A DNA stretch of 64,000 nt from Salipaludibacillus agaradhaerens (GCF_002019735.1 NZ_KV917378.1:248001-312000); one strand, 5' to 3'. Shown: positions 31,696 through 41,044, counted from the stretch's first letter. The notes: generated from the sequence alone by a model not told the origin. Numbers and translations are program-made.

Positions 31696-32937
31696 GTGAT
31701 TAAACGTTATAAATGTAAAAATGGCGTAAGAATTGTATTCGAACCAATAGAAACAGTCAGGTCAGTCGCCGTAGGAATATGGGTAGGCACAGGATCGCGC
31801 TTTGAAAAAAAAGAAGAAAATGGGATGTCTCATTTTATTGAACACATGTTTTTTAAAGGGACTAAATCCCGTTCAGCTCATGAGATAGCTGAATCTTTTG
31901 ATTCGATTGGGGGACATGTAAATGCCCTTACTTCTAAAGAATATACGTGCTACTATGCCAAAGTACTAGATACACATGCTAAGTATGCAGTAGATGTGTT
32001 GGCAGATATGTACTTTAACTCTACCTTTGAAAAACAAGAACTGGAAAAAGAAAAAGGGGTCGTATTAGAAGAAATTAAGATGTATGAAGATACGCCAGAT
32101 GATCTCGTTCATGATTTACTTAGTAAAGCGAGCTATGGGGAACATCCATTAGGATTTCCTATTCTCGGGACAGAGCAAACATTAGGTTCATTTTCTTCAG
32201 ATGATTTATTTTCATATATGAAACAATATTATCATGCAAACAATGTTGTGATTTCCATATGTGGTAACGTCGACGAGTCATTCGTATCGTATGTTGAGGA
32301 TTTGTTTTCCTCCCTTCCAGGAACATCATTAACCGATGTGAAGCTAGAAAAACCAGCATTTCTACCAGATAAAATAGTGCGTCAAAAAGAAACTGAGCAA
32401 GCCCATTTATGCTTAGGGTTTGATGGTTACGCACTAGATGATGATAAAATATACGCCTTAACTTTGATGAACAATGCATTAGGTGGCAGTATGAGTAGCA
32501 GGTTGTTTCAGGAAATTAGAGAAAATAGAGGGCTCGCGTATTCTGTTTTCTCCTATCACTCCGCTTATAAGGATTCTGGCATGCTGACTGTATACGCCGG
32601 CTCAGCACCGGAGCAACTGGAACAAACATTTGATGTTATGTTGGAGACGATAGCAAAAGTAGCGGACAATGGCTTAACTGATAAAGAACTTAAAAATGGT
32701 AAAGAACAGTTAAAGGGAGGTTTGATGCTTGGCTTAGAAAGTACGAACAGTCGAATGAGTCGAAACGGTAAAAATGAATTACTCCTTGGCAAGCATCGCT
32801 CATTAAATGATATAACGAAGGCCATCGATAGTGTCACAATGGCCGACATTAAAGCAACGAGTCAAGATATTCTTTCAAAAGAATATTCCTTAACATTAAT
32901 AACGCCAAATGGAAAATTACCTCCCTCTATACATTAA
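31696..32937 (+). CDS. mlpA: M16 family zinc protease MlpA
   Basis: 413 residues, GTG start after TAGGAGGATAAGTC. The inverted zinc motif HFIEH (in MSHFIEHMFFKGT) and the downstream Glu in VVLEEIKMYEDTPDD are intact. M16 N- and C-terminal halves are present, including RLFQEIRENRGLAYSV. Homologue of processing peptidases; in B. subtilis MlpA (YmxG) affects extracellular protease production. Conserved between ylxY and ymxH. Confidence 0.95.
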   Translation: MIKRYKCKNGVRIVFEPIETVRSVAVGIWVGTGSRFEKKEENGMSHFIEHMFFKGTKSRSAHEIAESFDSIGGHVNALTSKEYTCYYAKVLDTHAKYAVDVLADMYFNSTFEKQELEKEKGVVLEEIKMYEDTPDDLVHDLLSKASYGEHPLGFPILGTEQTLGSFSSDDLFSYMKQYYHANNVVISICGNVDESFVSYVEDLFSSLPGTSLTDVKLEKPAFLPDKIVRQKETEQAHLCLGFDGYALDDDKIYALTLMNNALGGSMSSRLFQEIRENRGLAYSVFSYHSAYKDSGMLTVYAGSAPEQLEQTFDVMLETIAKVADNGLTDKELKNGKEQLKGGLMLGLESTNSRMSRNGKNELLLGKHRSLNDITKAIDSVTMADIKATSQDILSKEYSLTLITPNGKLPPSIH

Positions 32938-32999
32938 GCCGTCATATGAGCTGTACCTCTCCACATAAGCTTGTAATAAAGGAAAGGTGGTGCTTTGTT

Positions 33000-33233
33000 A
33001 TGAGGTTAAGTGAAATAAGTCAAAAGGAAATCATTGACTATCAAAAAGGTGAGAGGCTAGGGGTTCTAGGCCAAACAGACCTTATGATTGATGAAAAAAC
33101 GGGTCATATCGAAGCTTTTGTCATTCCCACATTAAAGTGGTTTGGTTTAGGCAAAAGGGAAAAAGAAGTAACGGTCTATTGGAAACAGATTAAAAAAATT
33201 GGTACCGATATGATTATTATAGAAGTTAAATGA
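33000..33233 (+). CDS. ymxH: YlmC/YmxH family PRC-barrel protein
   Basis: 77 residues from the ATG preceded by GGAAAGGTGGTG; an upstream in-frame start gives 18 extra residues without a site. The core MRLSEISQKEIIDYQKGERL and the C-terminal KIGTDMIIIEVK match the short YmxH/YlmC family. Function unknown; these small PRC-barrel proteins are common in spore formers, and dipicolinate synthase genes follow. Confidence 0.9.
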   Translation: MRLSEISQKEIIDYQKGERLGVLGQTDLMIDEKTGHIEAFVIPTLKWFGLGKREKEVTVYWKQIKKIGTDMIIIEVK

Positions 33234-33290
33234 ACAAGGGCTATTGAGAAAACACACGTTTAATAAAAGCCATGATAATCTTAGAGCATG

Positions 33291-33328
33291 AAGGGTGTCC
33301 CAAAAGTATTTTTTGGGACACCCTTTCT
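33291..33328 (+). terminator. Strong intrinsic terminator after ymxH
   Basis: AAGGGTGTCCCAAAA and TTTTGGGACACCCTT form a perfect 15-base stem with a five-base loop, then TCTTTT. Repeat copy R3 begins immediately after it. Confidence 0.9.
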
Positions 33329-33437
33329 TTTATCACAGAAACTCTCCGTAAAACGCTCGCCTCAAAATAGAGAGTAGAGAAAACCTATTTAAGCGGGAGA
33401 TAACGGACAAGCCTCTCCTGATTAAAGAGGTGTTTTA
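33328..33437 (+). repeat. Dispersed intergenic repeat, copy R3 (3'-shortened)
   Basis: Starts TTTTATCACAGA, then CCGTAAAACGCTCGCCTC, AAAATAGAGAGTAGAGA, CTATTTAAGCGGGAGATAA and CGGACAAGCC, closely following R4. The 3' hairpin and tail are lost, ending near GTGTTTTATAT. Within a 670-base gap without a gene. Confidence 0.75.
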
Positions 33438-33452
33438 TATAAATGTATGTCC

Positions 33453-33466
33453 ATTGAACGTTCAAT
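33453..33466 (+). promoter_or_regulatory. Perfect 14-bp palindrome, possible operator
   Basis: ATTGAACGTTCAAT is fully self-complementary and lies in the gene-free stretch before dpaA, about 440 bases from its start. It resembles a repressor half-site pair, but no binding protein can be named. The rest of 33470-33760 shows nothing I can assign. Confidence 0.3.
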
Positions 33467-33765
33467 CTGAATACTAACTAGTTTCTACATCGTTGTTTAT
33501 AAAATGAGCCGTAGTGAAGAAGGTAAATTTCGGAGAATAAAGACCCGATGATAGGGAAGGATTTATCGCATTAATCAGCTTACAGCAAGCCTTTTGGAAA
33601 GCGCCCTAACAAAAGACAAATGTCACATGTCAATACATCATACAACTGAGACGCTGTTATAACTTGTTTCAGGGCAGGGGCCTCCTTCTGAATGACTTAG
33701 TTAAATATGAAGTGCAAATGATGAAACCACCGTGGAATTATTATAAGAATTTTTATACTCCTATC

Positions 33766-33792
33766 ACCAATTGTCATTGCCATCATAAAATA
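33766..33792 (+). promoter_or_regulatory. Sigma-K-type promoter of dpaAB
   Basis: AC at 33766-33767, a 16-base spacer and CATAAAATA at 33784-33792 fit the sigma-K consensus AC-N16/17-CATANNNTA. The dipicolinate synthase operon is sigma-K-dependent in B. subtilis. The start of dpaA is about 110 bases downstream. The leader contains two small hairpins (GAGC..GCTC and CCTTTCCGAAAGG). Confidence 0.6.
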
Positions 33793-33904
33793 TGGTGAGC
33801 ATCCGCAAGGCTCATGTGTCCCTTTCCGAAAGGTGCTGTGACACTGCCCACTGAAAGCATGTCATTAGCTTACCGAAAGTTTTATCGAAGGGGAGGTAGA
33901 GACG

Positions 33905-34807
33905 TTGTTAACTGGAATGCAGGTAGCTATTATTGGAGGAGATTTAAGGCAGATTGAAGTTATTCGTAAACTATCTACTTTAGATACTTCTCTTTATTTA
34001 ATTGGGTTTGATCAGCTCGATGATGGATTTCTTGGAGTGGAAAACAAAACGTTTGAAACAGTGGATACCGACCTGTTGGACGCCATTATATTGCCGGTAA
34101 ATGGTGTAAATCACAATGGTGAAGCGGATACTGTATTTTCAGGGCACCCTCAAGTGTTAGAAGACAAATGGCTTGCAAAAACACCGGAACATTTAAAAAT
34201 TTATACTGGTATTGCCAACAAAACCTTAAAAAATATTGCACAACAATCAGAAAAGTCCCTTGTTGAATTAATGAACAGGGATGATTTAGCTATTTATAAT
34301 TCTATTCCTACAGCAGAAGGGGCAGTCATGTTAGTCATTCAGCATACAAATGTGACGATTCACCGTTCCAACGTATTGGTTACTGGTTTTGGGCGAGTAG
34401 GCCAAACGATCGCTAGAACCTTTGCTAGTTTGGGTGCACATGTCTCGGTTGCTGCAAAGGAAAGAGAACTTTTAGCTAGAATTTACGAAATGAATTTAAC
34501 CCCGATTCCTCTAAATAGTTTAAATGATGCAGTATCAGAGGCAGATGTTGTCATCAATACGATTCCTGCCCACATTTTAACGTCTACTGTTATCGCAAAA
34601 ATGCAAAATCACGTGCTTATTCTTGATATTGCCTCTAAGCCTGGAGGAACGGATTTTAATTTTGCTAACAAAAGAGGTATTCATGCAATCTTAACACCTG
34701 GCTTACCTGGTCTAGTTGCTCCGAAAACTGCAGGTATTCAGCTTGCTGAATTACTATCTACGTTACTTGAGAAACAATGGATTGATCAGAAAGGAGGCCG
34801 CCACTAA
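33905..34807 (+). CDS. dpaA: Dipicolinate synthase subunit A
   Basis: 300 residues, TTG start after GGGGAGGTAGAGACG. N-terminal MLTGMQVAIIGGDLRQIEV and a Rossmann nucleotide-binding motif VLVTGFGRVGQTIARTFASL at about 156-175, ending with the PGLPGLVAPKTAG motif. With DpaB it oxidises a dihydrodipicolinate-pathway intermediate to dipicolinic acid in the mother cell during late sporulation. The stop overlaps the dpaB start (TAATG). The substrate comes from DapA, encoded 3 kb downstream. Confidence 0.97.
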   Translation: MLTGMQVAIIGGDLRQIEVIRKLSTLDTSLYLIGFDQLDDGFLGVENKTFETVDTDLLDAIILPVNGVNHNGEADTVFSGHPQVLEDKWLAKTPEHLKIYTGIANKTLKNIAQQSEKSLVELMNRDDLAIYNSIPTAEGAVMLVIQHTNVTIHRSNVLVTGFGRVGQTIARTFASLGAHVSVAAKERELLARIYEMNLTPIPLNSLNDAVSEADVVINTIPAHILTSTVIAKMQNHVLILDIASKPGGTDFNFANKRGIHAILTPGLPGLVAPKTAGIQLAELLSTLLEKQWIDQKGGRH

Positions 34808-35400
34808 TGTTATTAAAAGGCAAGCATATCGGTTTTGGATTAACAGGTTCTCATTGTACGTATGAAGAGGTGATGCCTGAAATTGAAAATCTTGTCTCAC
34901 TAGGAGCGAAGGTCACACCTTTCGTTTCTTATACAGTACAAACGACCGATTCAAAATTTGGGAAAAGTGATGATTGGATCAAAAAAATTAAAGATATTAC
35001 ATCAGAACCACTCGTGGATACAATTGTAAAGGCAGAGCCTTTTGGACCTAAAACCCCATTAGATTGTATGGTTATTGCTCCTTTAACGGGAAATTCTACA
35101 AGTAAATTAGCCAATGCTTTAACAGATACACCTGTATTAATGGGAGCAAAAGCAACAATGAGAACAGGCGGACCGATTGTTCTTGCAGTCTCCACCAATG
35201 ATGCACTCGGTTTAAATGGTGTGAATATTATGACGCTTATGGCTGCTAAAAATATTTATTTTGTGCCATTAGGTCAAGATCATCCTTACAAAAAACCAAA
35301 CTCACTCGTAGCAGACATGACTAAAATACCTGAAACAGTAAAAAATGCTCTTGAAGGGAAGCAAGTTCAACCTGTTTTTATAGAAAGATATAAAAATTAA
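34807..35400 (+). CDS. dpaB: Dipicolinate synthase subunit B (flavoprotein-like)
   Basis: 197 residues of the flavoprotein/UbiX-like fold: KHIGFGLTGSHCTYEEVMPEI at the N-terminus, then MVIAPLTGNSTSKLANALTD and PIVLAVSTNDALG. Second subunit of dipicolinate synthase. Translationally coupled to dpaA by a one-base overlap. Proximity to asd-dapG-dapA groups the shared aspartate/lysine/DPA pathway as in B. subtilis. Confidence 0.97.
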   Translation: MLLKGKHIGFGLTGSHCTYEEVMPEIENLVSLGAKVTPFVSYTVQTTDSKFGKSDDWIKKIKDITSEPLVDTIVKAEPFGPKTPLDCMVIAPLTGNSTSKLANALTDTPVLMGAKATMRTGGPIVLAVSTNDALGLNGVNIMTLMAAKNIYFVPLGQDHPYKKPNSLVADMTKIPETVKNALEGKQVQPVFIERYKN

Positions 35401-35558
35401 TGCAATTCTCATGATCAGTTGTTAAAATAAGAGTTTAGTGACATTCGTCGCCGATAGAGTTCCCTCTTAACGGCGGCGATAATCTTGTATATAATCGGAG
35501 TAGCGGCATTTACTAAAAAGACTCTTAAAATATCTTATCACTGAAAGGAGAACTGATC

Positions 35559-36605
35559 ATGACACATCAAACATTTAACGTGGCTATTGTAGGAGCAACA
35601 GGGGCGGTAGGTGAACAAATGATCCGGACACTTGAAAAGCTCGATTTTCCGGTTGATACTCTCTTACTGCTTTCTTCTAAAAGATCAGCAGGTAAGCAAT
35701 TGACATTCAAAGGTGAACAACTAACTGTTCAAGAGGCAAAGCCTGAGTCGTTTGAAGGGGTTCAATTGGCGTTATTCAGCGCAGGAGGATCCGTTTCTAA
35801 AGCACTGGCTCCGGAGGCAGTAAAGCGTGGTGCTATCGTAGTAGATAATACAAGTGCCTTTAGAATGGATGAAAATGTGCCATTAATAGTACCTGAAGTG
35901 AATGAGCAAGCTTTAGAACGCCATAAAGGAATAATTAGTAATCCTAATTGTTCAACCATTCAAATGGTAGCGGCTCTAGAACCAGTTCGTAAAGCATTTG
36001 GACTGAAACGAATTGTGGTGTCTACATACCAAGCTGTTTCAGGAGCAGGTGTAGACGCCATTGATGAGATGTATGAACAATCTCGACAAATAATGGATGG
36101 CGAGAGCATTGACCCACAAATTTTGCCTGTTTCAGGAGATAAGAAGCATTATCAAATCGCATTTAATGCCGTTCCACAAATCGATGTTTTCCAAGAAAAC
36201 GGTTTTACGTTTGAAGAGATGAAAATGATCAATGAAACGAAAAAGATAATGGAAGATGAGTCGTTGCAAGTGGCGGCCACGTGTGTTCGTCTTCCTGTAG
36301 AAACCGGACATTCGGAGTCAGTCTATATTGAGGTACAAGAAGAAGGCTTGAACGTAGAAGAGATGCGTAAATTGCTAAGCGAAGCTGAAGGCGTCACTTT
36401 GCAAGATGACCCTCAAAATCAAGTTTATCCACTAGCTTCTGAAAGTAAAGGGAAAGACGATGTGTTTGTTGGAAGAATTCGTCAAGACCTCGATCAACCT
36501 AAAGGCTTTCATATGTGGATAGTGGCAGATAATTTACTAAAAGGCGCAGCCTTAAATTCAGTTCAAATTGCTTTTTCTTTAATTAAATTAGGCTTGTTAA
36601 AATAA
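35559..36605 (+). CDS. asd: Aspartate-semialdehyde dehydrogenase
   Basis: 348 residues. NADP-binding VAIVGATGAVGEQMIRTLE at the N-terminus, active-site Cys in SNPNCSTIQMV, substrate Arg region CVRLPVETGHSE. Converts aspartyl phosphate to aspartate semialdehyde. ATG after GAAAGGAGAACTGATC. A TATAAT lies near 35492 in the upstream gap, and a hairpin (TCGCCG..CGGCGGCGA) precedes it. dapG follows 33 bases on. Confidence 0.97.
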   Translation: MTHQTFNVAIVGATGAVGEQMIRTLEKLDFPVDTLLLLSSKRSAGKQLTFKGEQLTVQEAKPESFEGVQLALFSAGGSVSKALAPEAVKRGAIVVDNTSAFRMDENVPLIVPEVNEQALERHKGIISNPNCSTIQMVAALEPVRKAFGLKRIVVSTYQAVSGAGVDAIDEMYEQSRQIMDGESIDPQILPVSGDKKHYQIAFNAVPQIDVFQENGFTFEEMKMINETKKIMEDESLQVAATCVRLPVETGHSESVYIEVQEEGLNVEEMRKLLSEAEGVTLQDDPQNQVYPLASESKGKDDVFVGRIRQDLDQPKGFHMWIVADNLLKGAALNSVQIAFSLIKLGLLK

Positions 36606-36638
36606 AAAAATTCGTGTGTAAAGGCAGATGGAAATACA

Positions 36639-37862
36639 ATGAAAATTGTTGTTCAGAAATTCGGTGGTACGTCATTAAAAAATGATACAATGCGGGATAA
36701 ATGTAGCGAACATGTGATAGCTGCTGTAAGAAGTGGTTATAAAGTGGTTGTGGTCGTTTCTGCAATGGGGAGATCTGGCGACCCTTATGCTACTGATACC
36801 CTTTTAGATTTAGTAGGCGGTGTCACTACTTCTGTCTCTAAGAGAGAACAAGATCTATTATTATCGTGTGGTGAAACAATTTCTTCTGTTGTGTTTTCAT
36901 CTCTCCTCCAACAAAAGGGGATTTCATCACTTGCCATGACGGGGGCACAAGCAGGATTTAGAACAACTGAAGAATATACTAATGCGAAAATAACGGATAT
37001 AAAAACTGAGCGACTTTTAGCAGCAATTGAAACAACCGATGTGATTGTTGTAACGGGATTTCAAGGTGAGACTGCAAAAGGGACAACGGCAACACTTGGA
37101 AGAGGTGGATCAGATACATCTGCTACAGCGCTAGGTGCCGCTTTAAAGGCAGAGGTTGTGGATATTTTTACCGATGTGGCTGGTGTCATGACGGCGGATC
37201 CGCGCATTGTAAAAACAGCAAAGCCTATTAAAGTCGTGACGTATAATGAAATATGTAATATGGCTTATCAAGGGGCTAAAGTTATCCATCCTCGGGCAGT
37301 GGAAGTGGCCATGCAAGCAAAGGTACCAATTAGAATCAGATCAGCATCTGAAGAAGGCACAGGAACGTTAATCACGACGAGTACCTCTTCTAGCCCGGGA
37401 AAAGATATAGAGGAGCGTCCAATTACAGGTATTGCTCATGTCAAAGAAGTTTCACAAATAAAAGTGGCTGCTAGTGAAGGAGAATATGATCTTCAGGCGA
37501 AAGTTTTTAAAGCGATGGCTACAGCTAATATCTCTGTGGACTTTATTAATATTCATCCATTCGGTGTAGCTTATACGGTTCCAGAGTATCTTACAGAACG
37601 TGCAGTTAGCGTTTTGAACAGCTTAGACTTACAACCTGAAGTACAAAAAAACTGTGCAAAAGTATCCGCTGTAGGTGCTGGAATGACTGGGGTGCCAGGA
37701 ATTGCTTCTAAAATCGTTGAAGCACTTACCGACCGTCATATCCAAATACTACAGTCGGCAGATTCACACACAACCATTTGGGTACTTGTACATGAAAAAG
37801 ACATGGTCGATGCTGTAAATGCGCTTCACGACATGTTTTTACAAGATCTTGACGAAAGATAA
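36639..37862 (+). CDS. dapG: Aspartokinase I (DapG type)
   Basis: 407 residues. Amino-acid kinase start IVVQKFGGTSLKN, then GRGGSDTSATALGAAL and DVAGVMTADPRIV. Two C-terminal ACT domains lie at about 265-400. In B. subtilis DapG is the diaminopimelate-inhibited aspartokinase serving cell wall and spore DPA. Operon order asd-dapG-dapA and length support DapG rather than LysC. Feedback specificity cannot be read directly. Confidence 0.94.
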   Translation: MKIVVQKFGGTSLKNDTMRDKCSEHVIAAVRSGYKVVVVVSAMGRSGDPYATDTLLDLVGGVTTSVSKREQDLLLSCGETISSVVFSSLLQQKGISSLAMTGAQAGFRTTEEYTNAKITDIKTERLLAAIETTDVIVVTGFQGETAKGTTATLGRGGSDTSATALGAALKAEVVDIFTDVAGVMTADPRIVKTAKPIKVVTYNEICNMAYQGAKVIHPRAVEVAMQAKVPIRIRSASEEGTGTLITTSTSSSPGKDIEERPITGIAHVKEVSQIKVAASEGEYDLQAKVFKAMATANISVDFINIHPFGVAYTVPEYLTERAVSVLNSLDLQPEVQKNCAKVSAVGAGMTGVPGIASKIVEALTDRHIQILQSADSHTTIWVLVHEKDMVDAVNALHDMFLQDLDER

Positions 37863-37876
37863 GGAGAGTGGAGTAT

Positions 37877-38740
37877 ATGGCATTGGGCAATGTCTTAACA
37901 GCAATGGTAACGCCTTTTGACTTTAAAGGAAATATTGATTTTAAAAAAATGAATCGTTTGATGGATTATTTAATTGAAAATGGGACAGAAGGCGTTATTG
38001 TTGGTGGAACAACAGGAGAATCGGCAACACTTAGTATGGAAGAAAAATCTGCTTTATACGAGCATGCCGTTAAGGCGGCTGCTGGGAGAATTCCTGTCAT
38101 TGCAGGGACAGGGATGAACGACACTTATGCAACAGCAGAACTCACGGTGAAAGCAGAAAAATTAGGGGTAGATGGTATTATGCTTGTTTCCCCTTATTAT
38201 AATAAACCTTCTCAACGTGGTTTATATGAGCATTTTAAAACAATTGCTGAAAAAACATCCTTACCAGTCATGCTTTATAACATTCCAGGACGCTGTGTCG
38301 TAAACCTACTTCCGGAAACGGTTGTGGCTTTGTCGAAAATTCATAATATAACATCTATAAAAGAAGCGAGTGGGGATCTCGATCAGATGACAACGATCAT
38401 TTCTGAAACCCCTAAAGAGTTTCAAGTCTTTAGCGGAGATGATAGCTTGACGCTACCGTCTATGGCTGTTGGAGCTGACGGGATCGTATCTGTTTCAAGC
38501 CATATTGTCGGTAATGACATGCAGCATATGATAAAAGCATTTAAATCCGGTGATATAGCAACAGCTTCTGCTATTCATCAAAAGTTATTACCAATTATGA
38601 AGAGTTTATTTATCGCACCGAACCCTTCACCAGTGAAAACAGCTCTTCAAATTAAAGGGCTTGATGTAGGAGGCGTTCGCCTTCCATTACTTCCTGTAAC
38701 ACCAGAAGAACGGCTCGTTATCCAACATGCGTTGTCTTAA
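37877..38740 (+). CDS. dapA: 4-hydroxy-tetrahydrodipicolinate synthase
   Basis: 287 residues from the ATG after AAGGAGAGTGGAGTAT. TIM-barrel aldolase with GGTTGESATLS, the Tyr in YYNKPSQRG, and the Schiff-base Lys in ITSIKEASGDLDQ. Condenses pyruvate with aspartate semialdehyde; the product feeds lysine, peptidoglycan DAP and dipicolinate. Ends the asd-dapG-dapA unit at a strong terminator. Confidence 0.97.
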   Translation: MALGNVLTAMVTPFDFKGNIDFKKMNRLMDYLIENGTEGVIVGGTTGESATLSMEEKSALYEHAVKAAAGRIPVIAGTGMNDTYATAELTVKAEKLGVDGIMLVSPYYNKPSQRGLYEHFKTIAEKTSLPVMLYNIPGRCVVNLLPETVVALSKIHNITSIKEASGDLDQMTTIISETPKEFQVFSGDDSLTLPSMAVGADGIVSVSSHIVGNDMQHMIKAFKSGDIATASAIHQKLLPIMKSLFIAPNPSPVKTALQIKGLDVGGVRLPLLPVTPEERLVIQHALS

Positions 38741-38755
38741 ATTAATTTGTTTAAG

Positions 38756-38785
38756 AAAGCTGTATGCGAGGGCATACAGCTTTTT
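38756..38785 (+). terminator. Intrinsic terminator after dapA
   Basis: AAAGCTGTATGC, loop GAGG, GCATACAGCTTT plus T run. Twelve-base perfect stem. The following 300 bases to repeat R4 show no gene I can support. Confidence 0.9.
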
Positions 38786-39087
38786 CATAGCGGAATCGTA
38801 TGAAACAGATGTAATGGTCATGTAAAATGTCAGGACATAGGTGTCTCGTCCCTTAAATACAGGATGCATGATCTTAAAACATGACATGGCGCACAAATAC
38901 TATCATAGGTTATTTTGAAGAAAAAACGTTTATGTTTTACATATTATGAACTGAATGAACGTTTCTTGTATAGTTTAGATCCTTTAACTCAATTTTAGGA
39001 GAAAGAACATTAACTTCTAGCCAACTGCTATAGAACTTTAACGTTATTATAAAAATCGTGTTAGGTTCAAGCGCTCATTTATTCTTG

Positions 39088-39240
39088 TTTTATCACGGAT
39101 AACTGGCCGTAAAACGCCCGCCTAAAAAATAGAGCGCAGAGATAAAAATCTATTTAGGTAGGAGATAATGGGCGCTGATATTCAACGAGCAATCAGTGGA
39201 AGAAGAACGAAAAAGCCCACTGTTTGAAGGTTCGTTTTAT
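39088..39240 (+). repeat. Dispersed intergenic repeat, copy R4
   Basis: Full-length copy: starts TTTTATCACGGATAACTGGCC and includes CCTAAAAAATAGAGCGCAGAG, CTATTTAGGTAGGAGATAA and GGGCGCTGATATTCAACGAG. It continues AATCAGTGGAAGAAGAACGA, then CCCACTGTTTGAAGG and TTCGTTTTAT. Stems CGCCC/GGGCG and CAGTGG/CCCACTG can form. It lies upstream of rnjB. Confidence 0.85.
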
Positions 39241-39280
39241 TAATTTAGAATTAAAGAACGCGTCTCCTTCTTTTCTCACT

Positions 39281-39316
39281 TGTGATTAAAAACAATAATA
39301 AGTTATACTTATCTCC
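39281..39316 (+). promoter_or_regulatory. Likely sigma-A promoter of rnjB
   Basis: TTGTGA, an 18-base spacer and TATACT, with TTATCTCC following, about 55 bases before the rnjB start. It lies just after repeat R4. Confidence 0.5.
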
Positions 39317-39365
39317 AGAGGGCAGACCGTTTTGAAATATAGATTATTTATAGGAGGATTTACCA

Positions 39366-41036
39366 TTGTCGAATCAACAAACTGAAAAGATCCGTATTTT
39401 TTCCCTAGGTGGATTGGATGAAATAGGGAAAAATATGTATGTCCTGGAAATGGACGATGACATTATTATTATTGATGCCGGTTGTATGCATCCAGAAGAT
39501 GATATGCTAGGTGTAGACATTGTTATTCCTGATATCACTTACTTGGTAGAAAATAAAGACCGTGTTAAAGGTATTATCGTAACCCACGGCCACGATGATC
39601 ACATTGGTGCTATTCCATATGTTTTACGTGATTTAAATGTTCCTGTGTATGGTTCAAAATTTACGTTAGCGTTAGTTAAAGATAAATGTAGTGAGATTAA
39701 AGTAAAGAAAAAGCCTAGGCTTATAGAAATTCACGCTGATTCTAAAATTAAAATAGGGAAAACGCCAGTTAATTTCTTCCACACGAATCACAGTATTCCA
39801 GATTCACTAGGCGTTATCCTTCATACATCTCAAGGGCCGATCGTATATACTGGTGATTTTAAATTTGACCAAAACCCTGTAGATGGACAAACATCAGAAA
39901 TTGGAAAACTCACAGAGCTTGGAGAGAAAGGTGTCCTATGTTTACTTTCTGATAGTCAAAATGCTGAGATACCAGGAAACAGCTTATCTGAATCTATTGT
40001 GGCTGAAGGATTAAAGGATGCATTTCATGAAGCTGATGGCCGTATCATCGTGTCACTTTACGCCTCTCATATTCATCGCATTCAGCAAGTGCTTACGGCT
40101 GCAGAGAATGAAGGCCGTAAAGTTGTCGTAACAGGAACGGATATCGAAAAAGTCATTAAAATTGCCCTTGATATTGGGTATTTATCTTCAAATAATGAGA
40201 CGTTAATTGAGAAGAGCGATATTAAAAAATACGCTCGAGATGAACTCGTTATATTGACGACAGGTAGTCAGGGGGAACCAGTAAGTTGTCTTGCAAGAAT
40301 GGCTAAGGGCTCTCATAATTTAGTTAAAATTGAAGCAGATGACCGCATTATTATCTCTGCAATGCCTAATCCGGGAAATGAAAAAGCTGTTTCTCAAATG
40401 GTTGATTTACTATCTCGTACAGGTGCTAACGTTATTTATGGAAAAAATAAGAAAATTCATGTTTCTGGTCATGCCAATCAAGAAGAATTAAAAATGATGC
40501 TTAATCTCGTTAAACCTCAGCATTTTATCCCAATAAGTGGTGAATTTCGGATGCAATATGCTCACAGGCACTTAGCGCGATCTGTTGGTATGGATGATAG
40601 TCGTATTTTTCTCTTAGAAAAAGGAGAGTTAGTTGAATTTACGAAAAGAAAAGGAAAACGGGGCAATAAAATTCCTTCAGGACATGTGTTAATAGACGGG
40701 CTAGGCGTTGGAGATGTAGGGAATATTGTGTTAAGAGATAGACGCCTCCTTTCCAAAGACGGTATACTTGTTGTGGTTGTAACGCTCAATAAAAAACATA
40801 GTGCTATATTATCAGGCCCTGACATTATTTCCAGAGGGTTTGTGTACGTGAGGGAGTCAGAGGCCCTTATTAATCAAGCAGAAAAACTTGTAACTGAAAC
40901 GCTTCAACATGCCATGGAACAAAATCAGACAGAGTGGTCGCAATTGAAAACACAGGTTCGTGATCAATTAAGTCGCTTTTTATACGAAAAAACGAAGCGC
41001 CGCCCGATGATTATGCCTATTATAATGGAAGCTTAA
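39366..41036 (+). CDS. rnjB: Ribonuclease J (RnjB-position paralogue)
   Basis: 556 residues, TTG start after TAGGAGGATTTACCA. Metallo-beta-lactamase/beta-CASP RNase: GGLDEIGKNMYVLE, the metal motif HGHDDH at residues 74-79, HSIPDSLGV, YTGDFKFDQ, HVSGHANQEE and the C-terminal FLYEKTKRRPMIMPIIMEA. Position between dapA and tepA equals B. subtilis rnjB (ymfA). Unlike what I recall of the degenerate B. subtilis RNase J2 site, the HxHxDH motif here is complete. RNases J process and degrade mRNA with 5' exonuclease activity. Confidence 0.93.
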   Translation: MSNQQTEKIRIFSLGGLDEIGKNMYVLEMDDDIIIIDAGCMHPEDDMLGVDIVIPDITYLVENKDRVKGIIVTHGHDDHIGAIPYVLRDLNVPVYGSKFTLALVKDKCSEIKVKKKPRLIEIHADSKIKIGKTPVNFFHTNHSIPDSLGVILHTSQGPIVYTGDFKFDQNPVDGQTSEIGKLTELGEKGVLCLLSDSQNAEIPGNSLSESIVAEGLKDAFHEADGRIIVSLYASHIHRIQQVLTAAENEGRKVVVTGTDIEKVIKIALDIGYLSSNNETLIEKSDIKKYARDELVILTTGSQGEPVSCLARMAKGSHNLVKIEADDRIIISAMPNPGNEKAVSQMVDLLSRTGANVIYGKNKKIHVSGHANQEELKMMLNLVKPQHFIPISGEFRMQYAHRHLARSVGMDDSRIFLLEKGELVEFTKRKGKRGNKIPSGHVLIDGLGVGDVGNIVLRDRRLLSKDGILVVVVTLNKKHSAILSGPDIISRGFVYVRESEALINQAEKLVTETLQHAMEQNQTEWSQLKTQVRDQLSRFLYEKTKRRPMIMPIIMEA

Positions 41037-41044
41037 ACAGTTAG

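Noticed and set aside
38687-38896. Minus-strand frame across the dapA terminator
   Set aside because: It runs through the end of dapA and its terminator and has no domain signal.
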